This document shows, piece by piece, positions 1-6,607 of a stretch of 18,217 bases of DNA. The notes under the pieces are model-generated. The model was not told where the DNA came from and ran no database searches. It saw only the letters and a program-made list of their open reading frames with translations. Source of the stretch: an uncultured Acidimicrobiales bacterium (lineage in GTDB: Bacteria; Actinomycetota; Acidimicrobiia; Acidimicrobiales; SZUA-35). Each line of letters starts with the position of its first letter. The first letter of the stretch is position 1. Position numbers and translations under genes: made by a program. Where the stretch lies: NCBI GenBank assembly GCA_938008925.1, contig CALLIQ010000591.1:1-18217 (forward strand). Direction: 5' to 3'.

Positions 1-641
1 GTGGCGAGATCGGCGGTGTCATAGTCGACGACTTCGTCGCCGACGTCGGCGACGACGGTGGCCAGGATCGAACGACCCTGGCCCCTGAGCTGATCGAACG
101 CGGTGTCGGCGTCGGCGACGACCGAGACGGGCAGACGAAACCGGGCACCGGCGGCGGAGCGGACCACCTTCGGATTCGACACATCGACCGACTCTCCGGT
201 GATTGCGACGCCGGCAAACCCAGCAGCCTCAGCGGTACGCATGAGCGTTCCGACGTTGCCGGGATCGCGCAGCTCGTGCAACACCAAGACCGGCTGATCG
301 AGGGCCATGTCGTCGATCGCGGCGGCGACATCGTCCAGCACGGCGACGACGGGTTGCGGCGTGACGGTGTCGAGCATCGCACCCAACACCCCGCTCGGAA
401 GCAGGTGAACGTCGATGCTCCCACGTCGTGCCTCGGCCTCGACCTCGGTGAAGTCGGGCCACGCGTCGACATCGGCGAACACCTCGCGAACCGAACCCGG
501 CACGCTCCGCAACGCCTCCGCGACCAGGACCGGACCTTCCGCGACGAAGGCCCGCTCCGAGGAGCGGGCCTTGCGTTGAGCGATGAGCCGCCGAAGTGTC
601 TTGACCCGAGGGTTCGAGGCGCTGAGCGGTTCGATCACCAT
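1..641 (-). CDS. SpoU/TrmH-family RNA 2'-O-methyltransferase (3' end cut by window edge)
   Basis: Reading the minus strand from the ATG at 641 gives about 213 codons open to the left edge. Residues about 30-105 look like the SpoU substrate-binding domain (FVAEGPVLVAEAL). From about residue 117 the SpoU methyltransferase motif 1 follows: VLHELRDPGNVGTLMRTAEAAG, with the conserved Asn129 and Arg135, then SVDVSNPKVVRSAAGA. The C-terminal knot motifs (GNEG and the SLNVS-like segment) lie beyond the edge. The family moves a methyl group from SAM to a ribose 2'-OH in rRNA or tRNA; the exact target cannot be told from this part. It lies 55 bases after rplT, the usual position for this gene in actinobacterial infC operons. 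No Shine-Dalgarno precedes the ATG; the start region is made of 15-bp direct repeats, so the start is the least certain part. Confidence 0.9.
   Translation of the reverse strand, partial: MVIEPLSASNPRVKTLRRLIAQRKARSSERAFVAEGPVLVAEALRSVPGSVREVFADVDAWPDFTEVEAEARRGSIDVHLLPSGVLGAMLDTVTPQPVVAVLDDVAAAIDDMALDQPVLVLHELRDPGNVGTLMRTAEAAGFAGVAITGESVDVSNPKVVRSAAGARFRLPVSVVADADTAFDQLRGQGRSILATVVADVGDEVVDYDTADLA
547..572. repeat. Long GC-rich inverted repeat inside the methyltransferase gene
   Basis: Two 12-base arms (AAGGCCCGCTCC and GGAGCGGGCCTT) flank a 2-base centre. As RNA this gives about an 11-bp stem closed by a 4-base loop. It falls at residues 24-32 of the methyltransferase. It resembles an actinobacterial terminator hairpin without a clear U-tract, yet it is coding. 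Confidence 0.8.
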
Positions 642-685
642 GGTTTCGATCAGGGCTGGTTCGATCAGCGCTGGTTCGATCAGCG
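627..685 (-). repeat. 15-bp tandem direct repeats across the rplT/methyltransferase junction
   Basis: On the plus strand ctggttcgatcagcg occurs exactly twice in a row (656-670 and 671-685). Two degraded copies follow toward lower coordinates (641-655 and about 627-639). The array fills most of the intergenic space and runs through the proposed start codon at 641. In the methyltransferase frame it would read LIEPA-LIEPA-LIETM-VIEPL, but no standard start codon lies upstream in that frame. Confidence 0.8.
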
Positions 686-696
686 TGTGATGCTGA

Positions 697-1080
697 TCAA
701 GCCGCGTCGGAGTCGGCAGCCGCCGCCTCGGAGGCAGCGGTTGCGGTGTCGACGAGCGCCTTGAACGCCGCGGGATCGGAGATGGCGAGCTCGGAGAGGA
801 TCTTGCGATCGACTTCGATCCCGGCAGCCTTCAACCCGGAGATGAAGCGGCTGTAGGTGGTGCCGTTGAGGCGACACCCTGCGTTGATTCGCTGGATCCA
901 CAGCTTGCGGAACTCACCCTTGCGAGCACGACGGTCACGGTAGGCGTAGTTGCCCGAATGCATGACCTGCTCGTTGGCGGCCCGGACGCTACGGCTCTTG
1001 TTGCCGTAGTAGCCCTTGGCCCGCTCGAGTGTTTGACGACGGCGCTTCTTGGAGTGGACGGCGCGCTTGACTCTCGCCAT
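697..1080 (-). CDS. rplT: 50S ribosomal protein L20
   Basis: The 127-residue product begins MARVKRAVHSKKRRR and contains the L20 hallmarks AKGYYGNKSRSVRAANEQV, RKLWIQRINAGCR and SRFISGLKAAGIEVDRKILSELA. L20 binds 23S rRNA early in large-subunit assembly and in several bacteria also represses its own operon. The last 15 or so residues form an Ala/Asp/Glu-rich tail beyond the normal end of about 117. The ATG follows an A/G-rich stretch (GAGAAGAAAA) that is a weak ribosome binding site. It is the third gene of infC-rpmI-rplT, with a 66-base gap after rpmI. Confidence 0.98.
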   Translation of the reverse strand: MARVKRAVHSKKRRRQTLERAKGYYGNKSRSVRAANEQVMHSGNYAYRDRRARKGEFRKLWIQRINAGCRLNGTTYSRFISGLKAAGIEVDRKILSELAISDPAAFKALVDTATAASEAAAADSDAA

Positions 1081-1146
1081 TTTTCTTCTCTTTCTCTCAC
1101 CCCCGGCCGTTCAGCACAGGGGAATCAAATCAGGACAGGTGCGAAC

Positions 1147-1341
1147 TCAGCTCGAGAGGAGCTTCTTGATGCGCGGGGCATCGGCGGCGGTCACTTCGTG
1201 CTCGCCGGACAAACGACGCTTGCGTCGACTCGTCATCTTCTCGTTGAAGTGATTCTTGTTGCGCTGACGGCGCTGGATCTTGCCAGACCCGGTCACCTTG
1301 AAACGCTTCTTCGCACCCTTGTGCGTCTTCTGCTTCGGCAT
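1147..1341 (-). CDS. rpmI: 50S ribosomal protein L35
   Basis: This 64-residue basic protein starts MPKQKTHKGAKKRFKVTGSG, the typical L35 N-terminus, and contains RNKNHFNEKMTSRRKRRL. Its length matches the family (about 64-66). L35 is a small structural protein of the large ribosomal subunit. It sits 27 bases after infC and upstream of rplT, the order found in most bacteria. The spacer before the ATG has only a weak purine-rich binding site (AAGAGAGACAGAG), so its translation may be linked to that of infC. Confidence 0.98.
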   Translation of the reverse strand: MPKQKTHKGAKKRFKVTGSGKIQRRQRNKNHFNEKMTSRRKRRLSGEHEVTAADAPRIKKLLSS

Positions 1342-1368
1342 CTCTGTCTCTCTTGTGTTTCGGGGGCG

Positions 1369-1968
1369 TCAGTCTGCGGCTTCGGTGTCGTCGCCTGCGG
1401 CGGCGGCTTCCTTGGCTGCTTCCTTCTCTGCGCGTGCCTTTGCGGCCTGCTTCTTGGAGTCCGGCCCAAGCACCATGGTCATGTTGCGTCCATCGAGTCG
1501 CGGGTACGCCTCCACCTTGGCGATGTCATCGGTCCGTTCGGCGATGTCATCCAAGATCTTGCGACCGAGTTCGGGGTGCGTGACTTCACGGCCCCGGAAC
1601 ATGATCGTGATCTTGACCTTGTGGCCTTCGCCCAAGAATCCCTCGACCTTGCGGGTCTTGGTCTCGAAGTCGCCGATCCCGATCTTCGGGCGGTACTTCA
1701 TCTCTTTGACGGCCTGGTGGCTGCTCTTCTTGCGTGACTCTTTGTTTCGCTGAGCCGACTCGTACTTGTATTTCCCGTAGTCCATGATTCTGGCGACGGG
1801 CGGGTTGGCCTTGTCGGCGACCTCGACGAGATCGAGCCCGAGTTCACGGGCCATCGACAGGGCTTGGGGTGTCGGCTTGATTCCGAGCTGATCACCGTCG
1901 GCGGCGATCAATCGAACTTCGCGAGCTCGGATCTTCTCGTTGATCCGAGGCTCCTGTGACCCAGCTAT
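1369..1968 (-). CDS. infC: Translation initiation factor IF-3, probably starting at a rare ATA codon
   Basis: The protein has the IF3 N-domain (EPRINEKIRAREVRLI, then LDLVEVADKANPPVARIMDYGKYKYE) and C-domain (KEMKYRPKIGIGDFETK, KVKITIMFRGRE, DGRNMTMVLGP). A charged Ala/Lys/Glu tail of about 25 residues follows. IF3 keeps the 30S subunit free and checks the start codon. The frame stays open to a TTG at 2022, but nothing there resembles a ribosome binding site. A strong GAGGAGAG at 1983-1976 lies 7 bases before an in-frame ATA (1968-1966), which would give a 199-residue protein with the N-terminus (M)AGSQEPRINEK. Family N-termini usually begin just before the EPRIN motif. Non-standard starts in infC (AUU in E. 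coli) are known and serve autoregulation, so ATA is preferred here. If the TTG were used the product would have 217 residues. Confidence 0.9.
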   Translation of the reverse strand: MAGSQEPRINEKIRAREVRLIAADGDQLGIKPTPQALSMARELGLDLVEVADKANPPVARIMDYGKYKYESAQRNKESRKKSSHQAVKEMKYRPKIGIGDFETKTRKVEGFLGEGHKVKITIMFRGREVTHPELGRKILDDIAERTDDIAKVEAYPRLDGRNMTMVLGPDSKKQAAKARAEKEAAKEAAAAGDDTEAAD

Positions 1969-1975
1969 TGGGAGT

Positions 1976-1983
1976 CTCTCCTC
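1976..1983 (-). promoter_or_regulatory. Ribosome binding site deciding the infC start
   Basis: GAGGAGAG on the minus strand is the only strong Shine-Dalgarno in this region. It ends 7 bases before the in-frame ATA codon at 1968 and lies inside the frame that would open at the TTG at 2022. This argues for initiation at ATA. Confidence 0.6.
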
Positions 1984-2087
1984 ATGCAGGCTTCCTTTCG
2001 GCGGCGTGGTGGACCGGTTCAACGACGGATGTCGGCGAACCGAGTCATCGGGAAGAAACCATCACTCACCACAGAACTCGCAACCAC

Positions 2088-2151
2088 GATCTCTGGTCGA
2101 GATCCTGGTGAAGCCAGTGCAATGGACCTGATGCACCCGCAGGTGACCAGG
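2088..2151 (-). promoter_or_regulatory. Structured leader of the infC operon (three adjacent stem-loops)
   Basis: Upstream of infC the minus-strand RNA can form three neighbouring hairpins. One is GATCTC-5-GAGATC (2088-2104). The next is CTGG-5-CCAG (2105-2117). The third is CACC-4-GGTG (2134-2145), extended by CCTG/CAGG at 2127-2130 and 2148-2151. They lie 120-185 bases before the proposed start. Leaders of infC-rpmI-rplT operons are regulated in other phyla (L20 leaders in Firmicutes), but no known leader family was recognised. The regulatory role is inference. Confidence 0.4.
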
Positions 2152-2187
2152 TGGAGCGTGGGCCCTCTTCCTGTCAGACAGTCGTCC

Positions 2188-2193
2188 AGACTA
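2188..2193 (-). promoter_or_regulatory. Possible -10 box for the infC operon
   Basis: TAGTCT on the minus strand fits the actinobacterial TANNNT -10 pattern and would give a leader of roughly 210 bases before infC. No convincing -35 element is seen. An 11-base palindrome CTGTCAGACAG (2171-2181) lies just downstream. Confidence 0.25.
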
Positions 2194-2203
2194 CCGGTTC
2201 CGA

Positions 2204-2209
2204 TACCTT
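2204..2209 (+). promoter_or_regulatory. Candidate leaderless promoter (-10) of the DUF1844 gene
   Basis: TACCTT (TANNNT pattern) ends 8 bases before the ATG at 2218. No Shine-Dalgarno lies between, which is the spacing expected for a leaderless mRNA starting at the A of the ATG. The -35 region is not recognisable. Confidence 0.35.
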
Positions 2210-2217
2210 TTCGGGCC

Positions 2218-2646
2218 ATGACCCTGCCATCGGACGATCCAACCGCTGAACCAACCCTCTCGCCGGAGCAGGAGGAACAGGCTCGACAGATGGCGCACGA
2301 CATGGCCGAGGCGCGCCAGCAGCTGCTCGAAGCCGACGTCTCGACTGTGATCGCCAACCATGCCCTCGGCATCTACGAACTGGCGGCGATTCACCTCACC
2401 CAGGAGGAACCGCGCCTCGACGAAGCTCGCCTGGCGGTCGATGCCCTCGCCGAACTGGTCGAGGGTCTCGAAGGACGACTGGGCGAGGGTGAGGGGACAC
2501 TGCGCGATGCGTTGCACCAGGCGCGATTGGCGTTCGTCCAGCGCACAGCACAAAAGAAGGCCGCCGATGAAACAGCGGCTGGCCCGTCATCGAACGAGGC
2601 GAACGACACCGAGGCCAACACCGGGGCCGACACCGACGAGGGCTGA
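2218..2646 (+). CDS. DUF1844 domain protein
   Basis: The ATG at 2218 gives 142 residues. The middle (about 35-110) matches the DUF1844 pattern: ADVSTVIANHALGIYELAAIHL followed by helices rich in Leu, Glu and Arg that end RLAFVQ. The tail is acidic and disordered (Glu, Asn, Thr, Asp). The function of DUF1844 is unknown. Its position beside infC, transcribed away from it, is common in actinobacteria. The frame is open upstream to 1984, but that part overlaps the infC 5' end and leader antisense and has no family similarity, so the 2218 start is chosen. It also matches a leaderless promoter. The gene ends 2 bases before the end of the convergent acyltransferase gene. Confidence 0.85.
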   Translation: MTLPSDDPTAEPTLSPEQEEQARQMAHDMAEARQQLLEADVSTVIANHALGIYELAAIHLTQEEPRLDEARLAVDALAELVEGLEGRLGEGEGTLRDALHQARLAFVQRTAQKKAADETAAGPSSNEANDTEANTGADTDEG

Positions 2647-2648
2647 GG

Positions 2649-5207
2649 CTAGGCGGCCGCCCGCAGTCGCTCGAGCAGCACGTAGACGTCCTGCTCGCCG
2701 AGGAACGGCGTCCACAACGACTCCGTCAAGCTCACGGCGATCACGAGATCGTCGGAGGGCGAGTACTGCACCGAGACCTCGCCACCGTTGTGGCCGATCG
2801 AGGTGTAGGTCCGAGCTCCGTCGTCCCCCGTGCCACACGGGCACACCGGGAAGGCGCCGAGACCAACGCCGAAGGAATTGTCGACGTCGGTCATGAGCGC
2901 GACCGACGTCGGCGACAGCACCTGACCGTCGCGGTACAGGGCGGCGCCCCACACGGCGAGGTCGCTGATGGTCCCGACGACGCCGCCGGCCGAGGAACCG
3001 ACCCAGCCCCGATACACGGTGTCATCCATCTGCAGGTCGGGAGCTCCGGCGAGTGCCGTGTACTCCGCGACGAGATCGGCAAGAGGCTTTCCGGTGAGCT
3101 GCTCGGCGAGCAGGCCGAGGATGAGATACCCGGAGTTGCTGTAACCCCGCTCGGTTCCCGGCGTCCACTGAAGCGGCTCGGCCGCCGAGAGGCGGACCGC
3201 ATCGACGGCGGTCATCTCGAGGTTCGAGTCGAAGCCAGCGGTCTCCTGGTAGGGAGCGACGCCGGCGGTGTGGTTCAGCAGCTGCCTGAGGGTGACGTCG
3301 TGTTGCAGCTCGGGAACGGTATCGAGCGCAGGGATCCGCGAGTCGAGGTCCACGAGTCCTTGATCGACGAGATCGAGAACGATCGCACCGGTCACCGACT
3401 TCGTCGCCGACGTAAGGGCGACGGCGTCGGTGACAGACACCGCCTCACCCTGCTGTTCGCCCGATGCGATGGTCATGATGGAGCCGTCCGGCATGCTGAT
3501 CGCAACACGGGCACCCGACACGTCGTATTCGTCGAGCCATTCGGCCACGACCGACTCGAGAGCCCCCGACCCGGCGACCGGAGCCGCCCCGGCCTGGCCG
3601 CCATCTTGCGACGCCGTATCGGTCGCGGTCACCGGCTGGGCCGACTCAGATTCCCCGAAGGCCGCCACACCGGGACGGCCCGACGGCGCCGGTGGAAGGT
3701 CGGCGTCGGACGATGCACCGTCCTCTGATGACGCACCGGACTCGTCGAAGGCCGCAACGCCGGGACGGCCCGACGGAGCGGGCGGAAGATCGTCGTTCGA
3801 GGCCGCTGCGTTCGAGGCGGACTCGGTCGTCGTGACCTGGCCATTCGGGCTCACGAGCACCGCGGCGACGATGAGCGAGGCGGCCGCGCCGATGGCGAGG
3901 CCCGGCCAGTGGTTACGCACGCCCGTTCGCAGCGTGCCTTGTTCGGCGACGAAGGGACTCCGCCAGTGCAGCGCGTTCGTCTGACTCGGCCACAGCTCGG
4001 GTGCGCGCCCGCCGGAGAGATCTTCGATCCAACCCGTGAGAGCCACGGCGACCATCAAGAGGGCCATCGTCGGCACGAGGACCGCCGCGCTGGCCGCCTC
4101 GGGGGCGACCCGACCGAGGAGCCAATAGCCGGCGGCGATGCACGGGCTGTGCCACAGATAGATGCTCAGCGCTCGCCGATTGAACAGATAGACGACCGGG
4201 CCGGTGACGGTGTTCTCCGTCGCCTTCGACAGCACGGGCCGGAGCAACAGAAACACCGCGATCCACGCGATGCCGATCGCGAGCAAGCCAACGAAGGAGT
4301 GGTTGATCACCCCGGTCGGTGCCGGGAACAGGCTCCACCACAGAGCACAACCAGCCGCCCCGATCAGGACCCACTCGACCACCTCGAAGTTCGTCAGACG
4401 ATCGAACGCTCCATCGCGATGGCAGAAGCCGAGCATCAAGAAGAACGAATACAGGAACATCTCGCCGATCATCCACGTCGACGTCCCGGGGTTGAGGGCG
4501 ACCACATCGGGGTTGTGCAGCCAGTACTCGACGGCTCCAGCACCGAGCACCGAGGGGACCAGGGCGAGTGTGCCGACGCGTCGAACGCCGGCACGAAGCA
4601 GCGGCGAGATGATCAGCAGCCAGAGATAGGCCCGCAGGTACCACAACGGACTCGACGCCCATCCCGCTTCCCAGATCGACCCGGTCGGGTCGGTGAATGG
4701 GAAGATCCAGGGGAGCAGCTGGTCGACTCGCAACACCGTGTCTGGCCCTGGACTGCTCAGGTGGATCAGAGCCAGGAACGTCAAGACGACGGCGGAGAAG
4801 AACCAATACGGGACGAGCAGCCGCTTCATCCGCGCTCGATACATCACGCCGAGGGGTTTGCGATCGAGCGTCGATGCGAGCAACGACCCGGCGATGAAGA
4901 ACATCATTGGCATCGTGGCGACGATCCAGCTGATCCAGGGGATGCCGAACGCGTGCCAAAGGATCACTCGACCCAGCGCGATCGTGCGCATCGTGTCGAG
5001 GAATCCGTCGCGCTTCTTCGGCCGGGCGGCGGCGGGCGCGCCATCACCTGCAGAACCAACGCCTGCCGAACCGTCGGCCGCCACACCGGTTGCAGTCGAA
5101 GCAGCTTGCGTCGACGGCTGTTGCGGTGCCGGGCGAGGCTCGGGCGCCGGCCGATTGCGGCCCGTTGGGGTGGTTGGGGTCGGGGTGGTCGTCTCGAGCA
5201 GACTCAC
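2649..5207 (-). CDS. Acyltransferase-3 / class C beta-lactamase-like serine hydrolase fusion
   Basis: The 852-residue product is a two-part membrane protein. Residues 1-65 are a Pro/Ala/Thr-rich tail. Residues about 68-395 form an acyltransferase-3 domain of about ten membrane helices: DTMRTIALGRVILWHAFG with the conserved His85, PMMFFIAGSLLAS, and RRALSIYLWHSP. A further helix lies near 434-453. A linker of about 95 residues carries two copies of DLPPAPSGRPGVAAF. Residues about 548-852 form a serine hydrolase with all three beta-lactamase/DD-peptidase motifs: SATK (Ser600, Lys603), YSN (689-691) and HNG (806-808), plus LRQLLNHTAGV. AT3 proteins move acyl groups across the membrane onto surface glycans; the hydrolase would face outside. 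Substrate and direction (transfer, removal or editing) are not known. It starts at a GTG overlapping the stop of the upstream gene (GTGA). Confidence 0.9.
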   Translation of the reverse strand: MSLLETTTPTPTTPTGRNRPAPEPRPAPQQPSTQAASTATGVAADGSAGVGSAGDGAPAAARPKKRDGFLDTMRTIALGRVILWHAFGIPWISWIVATMPMMFFIAGSLLASTLDRKPLGVMYRARMKRLLVPYWFFSAVVLTFLALIHLSSPGPDTVLRVDQLLPWIFPFTDPTGSIWEAGWASSPLWYLRAYLWLLIISPLLRAGVRRVGTLALVPSVLGAGAVEYWLHNPDVVALNPGTSTWMIGEMFLYSFFLMLGFCHRDGAFDRLTNFEVVEWVLIGAAGCALWWSLFPAPTGVINHSFVGLLAIGIAWIAVFLLLRPVLSKATENTVTGPVVYLFNRRALSIYLWHSPCIAAGYWLLGRVAPEAASAAVLVPTMALLMVAVALTGWIEDLSGGRAPELWPSQTNALHWRSPFVAEQGTLRTGVRNHWPGLAIGAAASLIVAAVLVSPNGQVTTTESASNAAASNDDLPPAPSGRPGVAAFDESGASSEDGASSDADLPPAPSGRPGVAAFGESESAQPVTATDTASQDGGQAGAAPVAGSGALESVVAEWLDEYDVSGARVAISMPDGSIMTIASGEQQGEAVSVTDAVALTSATKSVTGAIVLDLVDQGLVDLDSRIPALDTVPELQHDVTLRQLLNHTAGVAPYQETAGFDSNLEMTAVDAVRLSAAEPLQWTPGTERGYSNSGYLILGLLAEQLTGKPLADLVAEYTALAGAPDLQMDDTVYRGWVGSSAGGVVGTISDLAVWGAALYRDGQVLSPTSVALMTDVDNSFGVGLGAFPVCPCGTGDDGARTYTSIGHNGGEVSVQYSPSDDLVIAVSLTESLWTPFLGEQDVYVLLERLRAAA
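3657..3791 (-). repeat. Duplicated linker segment between the acyltransferase and hydrolase domains
   Basis: The 15-residue unit DLPPAPSGRPGVAAF occurs at residues 473-487 (3747-3791) and again at 503-517 (3657-3701), spaced 30 residues apart. The DNA is also near-identical, which suggests a recent in-frame duplication. Confidence 0.85.
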
Positions 5208-6421
5208 GACAGCGCTTCGATCACGAGGTCGTCGAACTCGACGGCCGATTCCGACGTCATGAGGCCGACCGTGCCGGCCTCGACGGGTTCGAAGTCTCCG
5301 AGGTAGGCGCCGTCGAGATAGACGAGGCTTGTGTCGGCCCGCACCTCGACCCGCAGTTCGTGCCAGTCATCGGCTGACGCACCGACGTTCAGGCCACCGA
5401 TGTAGCTGTAGAGCCCGGTGTCGGGTTCGTATCGACCCCACCGGAGGAACGCTCCTCCGTTGGTGAAGTCGATGACGTAGGCCCCCTTGCGGGTGCCGGG
5501 GCTCAGCTGACCGACGATCAGTCCACCGCCCAAGGTGCCGTCGATGCCGCGCATCTGAACGGAGATCTCGTACTCGTCGGGAACCTCAGCGCCGAGCTGG
5601 TTGATGTAGTCGAACCCTTCGGCGTTGCTCTGGACCATGACGCCGTCGGTCACGGCCCACGTGCCGGTCATCACCGTCCACTCGCCGCTGTCGGCTGCAA
5701 AGTCCTCGGTGATGGACCCGTCGCTGGCAGCACCGTCACTCGAAGCACCGTCACTCGAAGCACCGTCGCTGGCAGCACCGTCATTTGAAGCACCGTCATT
5801 TGAAGCACCGTCGCCCGCGTCAGCGCCATTGGGCTCGCCCTCGCTGGCGCCTTCAGCCGTCACATCAGCCTCGGCATCCCCCGCGACCTCCTGGACCGGC
5901 TCGGCCTCGACGGGATCGCCCTCGACGGGGTCAGCCGCCGGCGCCTCGGCGGGCGCAGCCTGTGCGGCCTCGACCGGGGCGACCGAATCGATCGGAGGCG
6001 AGTCCGGAGCGGCGGATGCGAGGGCCTCCGGGGCGGCCGCGTCGACGGCGGCCGGCGACACCGCCGCGACCTGGTTGGTCGGAGCCGGATCAGATCGCAG
6101 AGTCAGCATGACCGTGATGGCGGCGAGACCGGCCATCATCACCATGCGAGCGGTCGGGCCCGGGAGTCCCGGCACCGAGGGGGTGGCGGCGACGGGCGCT
6201 GCCGCTGGTGGCGGTGCTGCCGCCGGCGCGGGAGCTGCCACCGGCGCGGGAGCTGCCACCGGCGCGGCAACGGCCGCCGGCGCCACCGTTTCGACCGCCG
6301 ACACCGGAGCTGGCGCCGGAGCAGGTACGGGTGCTGCTGCCGGGGCCGCTGATGGCTGGTGCGCCGCACCGACAACCGGGGCTGGCGCGACGTGATCGGC
6401 GATCTGATTGGGCGCATTCAT
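5204..6421 (-). CDS. Membrane-anchored protein with an extracytoplasmic concanavalin/LamG-like domain
   Basis: The 405-residue product begins with about 90 Ala/Pro-rich residues. One membrane helix follows near 93-108 (MVMMAGLAAITVMLTL). Then comes a long acidic Ala/Glu/Pro linker ending in DGASS-type repeats (about 204-235). Residues 236-405 form a beta-rich domain: EDFAADSGEWTVMTGTWAV, GGGLIVGQ, GAYVIDFTNGGAFLRWG, WHELRVEVRADTSLVYLDG and EFDDLVIEA. This pattern is typical of concanavalin-like jelly-roll folds (LamG or DUF1080 type), which often bind or process glycans. No catalytic residue can be named. Its stop overlaps the GTG of the acyltransferase/hydrolase gene, so the two are probably made together. 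No clear Shine-Dalgarno precedes the ATG. Confidence 0.75.
   Translation of the reverse strand: MNAPNQIADHVAPAPVVGAAHQPSAAPAAAPVPAPAPAPVSAVETVAPAAVAAPVAAPAPVAAPAPAAAPPPAAAPVAATPSVPGLPGPTARMVMMAGLAAITVMLTLRSDPAPTNQVAAVSPAAVDAAAPEALASAAPDSPPIDSVAPVEAAQAAPAEAPAADPVEGDPVEAEPVQEVAGDAEADVTAEGASEGEPNGADAGDGASNDGASNDGAASDGASSDGASSDGAASDGSITEDFAADSGEWTVMTGTWAVTDGVMVQSNAEGFDYINQLGAEVPDEYEISVQMRGIDGTLGGGLIVGQLSPGTRKGAYVIDFTNGGAFLRWGRYEPDTGLYSYIGGLNVGASADDWHELRVEVRADTSLVYLDGAYLGDFEPVEAGTVGLMTSESAVEFDDLVIEALS
5717..5812 (-). repeat. 15-bp minisatellite encoding DGASS/DGASN repeats
   Basis: Six to seven tandem 15-bp units lie in a row. Variants include gcaccgtcactcgaa (twice), gcaccgtcgctggca (seen between the pairs) and gcaccgtcatttgaa (twice). 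They encode DGASN-DGASN-DGAAS-DGASS-DGASS-DGAAS. Adjacent identical pairs suggest expansion by slippage or unequal exchange. Every unit is a multiple of three, so length changes keep the frame. Confidence 0.9.
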
Positions 6422-6607
6422 GCGACAACCATCGACATGGGAATAGCCGCGCTTGAGACACGCGGTGCGAGGGGCGCGCCTCGATGGGCGCGTCGGTCGA
6501 CGCGGAGAGGGAGGTCCATGACCACACGATGAGGCGCACGGCCAAAGGCACCGTCAGCTCCGCCTCAAGGTTCGCTCAAGTTCGAGACCGGCACTTCATG
6601 GAGACCG

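Noticed and set aside
1984..2217. N-terminal extension of the DUF1844 frame upstream of 2218.
   Set aside because: It overlaps the infC 5' end and leader antisense, lacks conserved residues, and the 2218 ATG has a matching -10 box.
2653..2662. Palindrome GGCGGCCGCC at the end of the acyltransferase fusion.
   Set aside because: Too short and without a loop or T-tract to be a terminator; common in sequence of this GC content.
3909..5306. A 465-codon plus-strand frame opposite the acyltransferase fusion.
   Set aside because: Composition (Gln, Arg, Asp, His) is that of an antisense shadow, and the opposite strand has clear membrane helices and motifs.
6418..6438. Six-codon upstream frame (ATG at 6438) whose TGA overlaps the start of the lectin-like gene.
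   Set aside because: The ATGA overlap looks attractive, but there is no ribosome binding site and no well-placed promoter box, so chance is likely.
6422..6607. Spacer between the flavin oxidoreductase stop and the lectin-like gene searched for a terminator or promoter.
   Set aside because: Only short direct repeats (CTTGAG, CGGTCTC) and restriction-type palindromes were seen; no convincing hairpin with T-tract or promoter pair.
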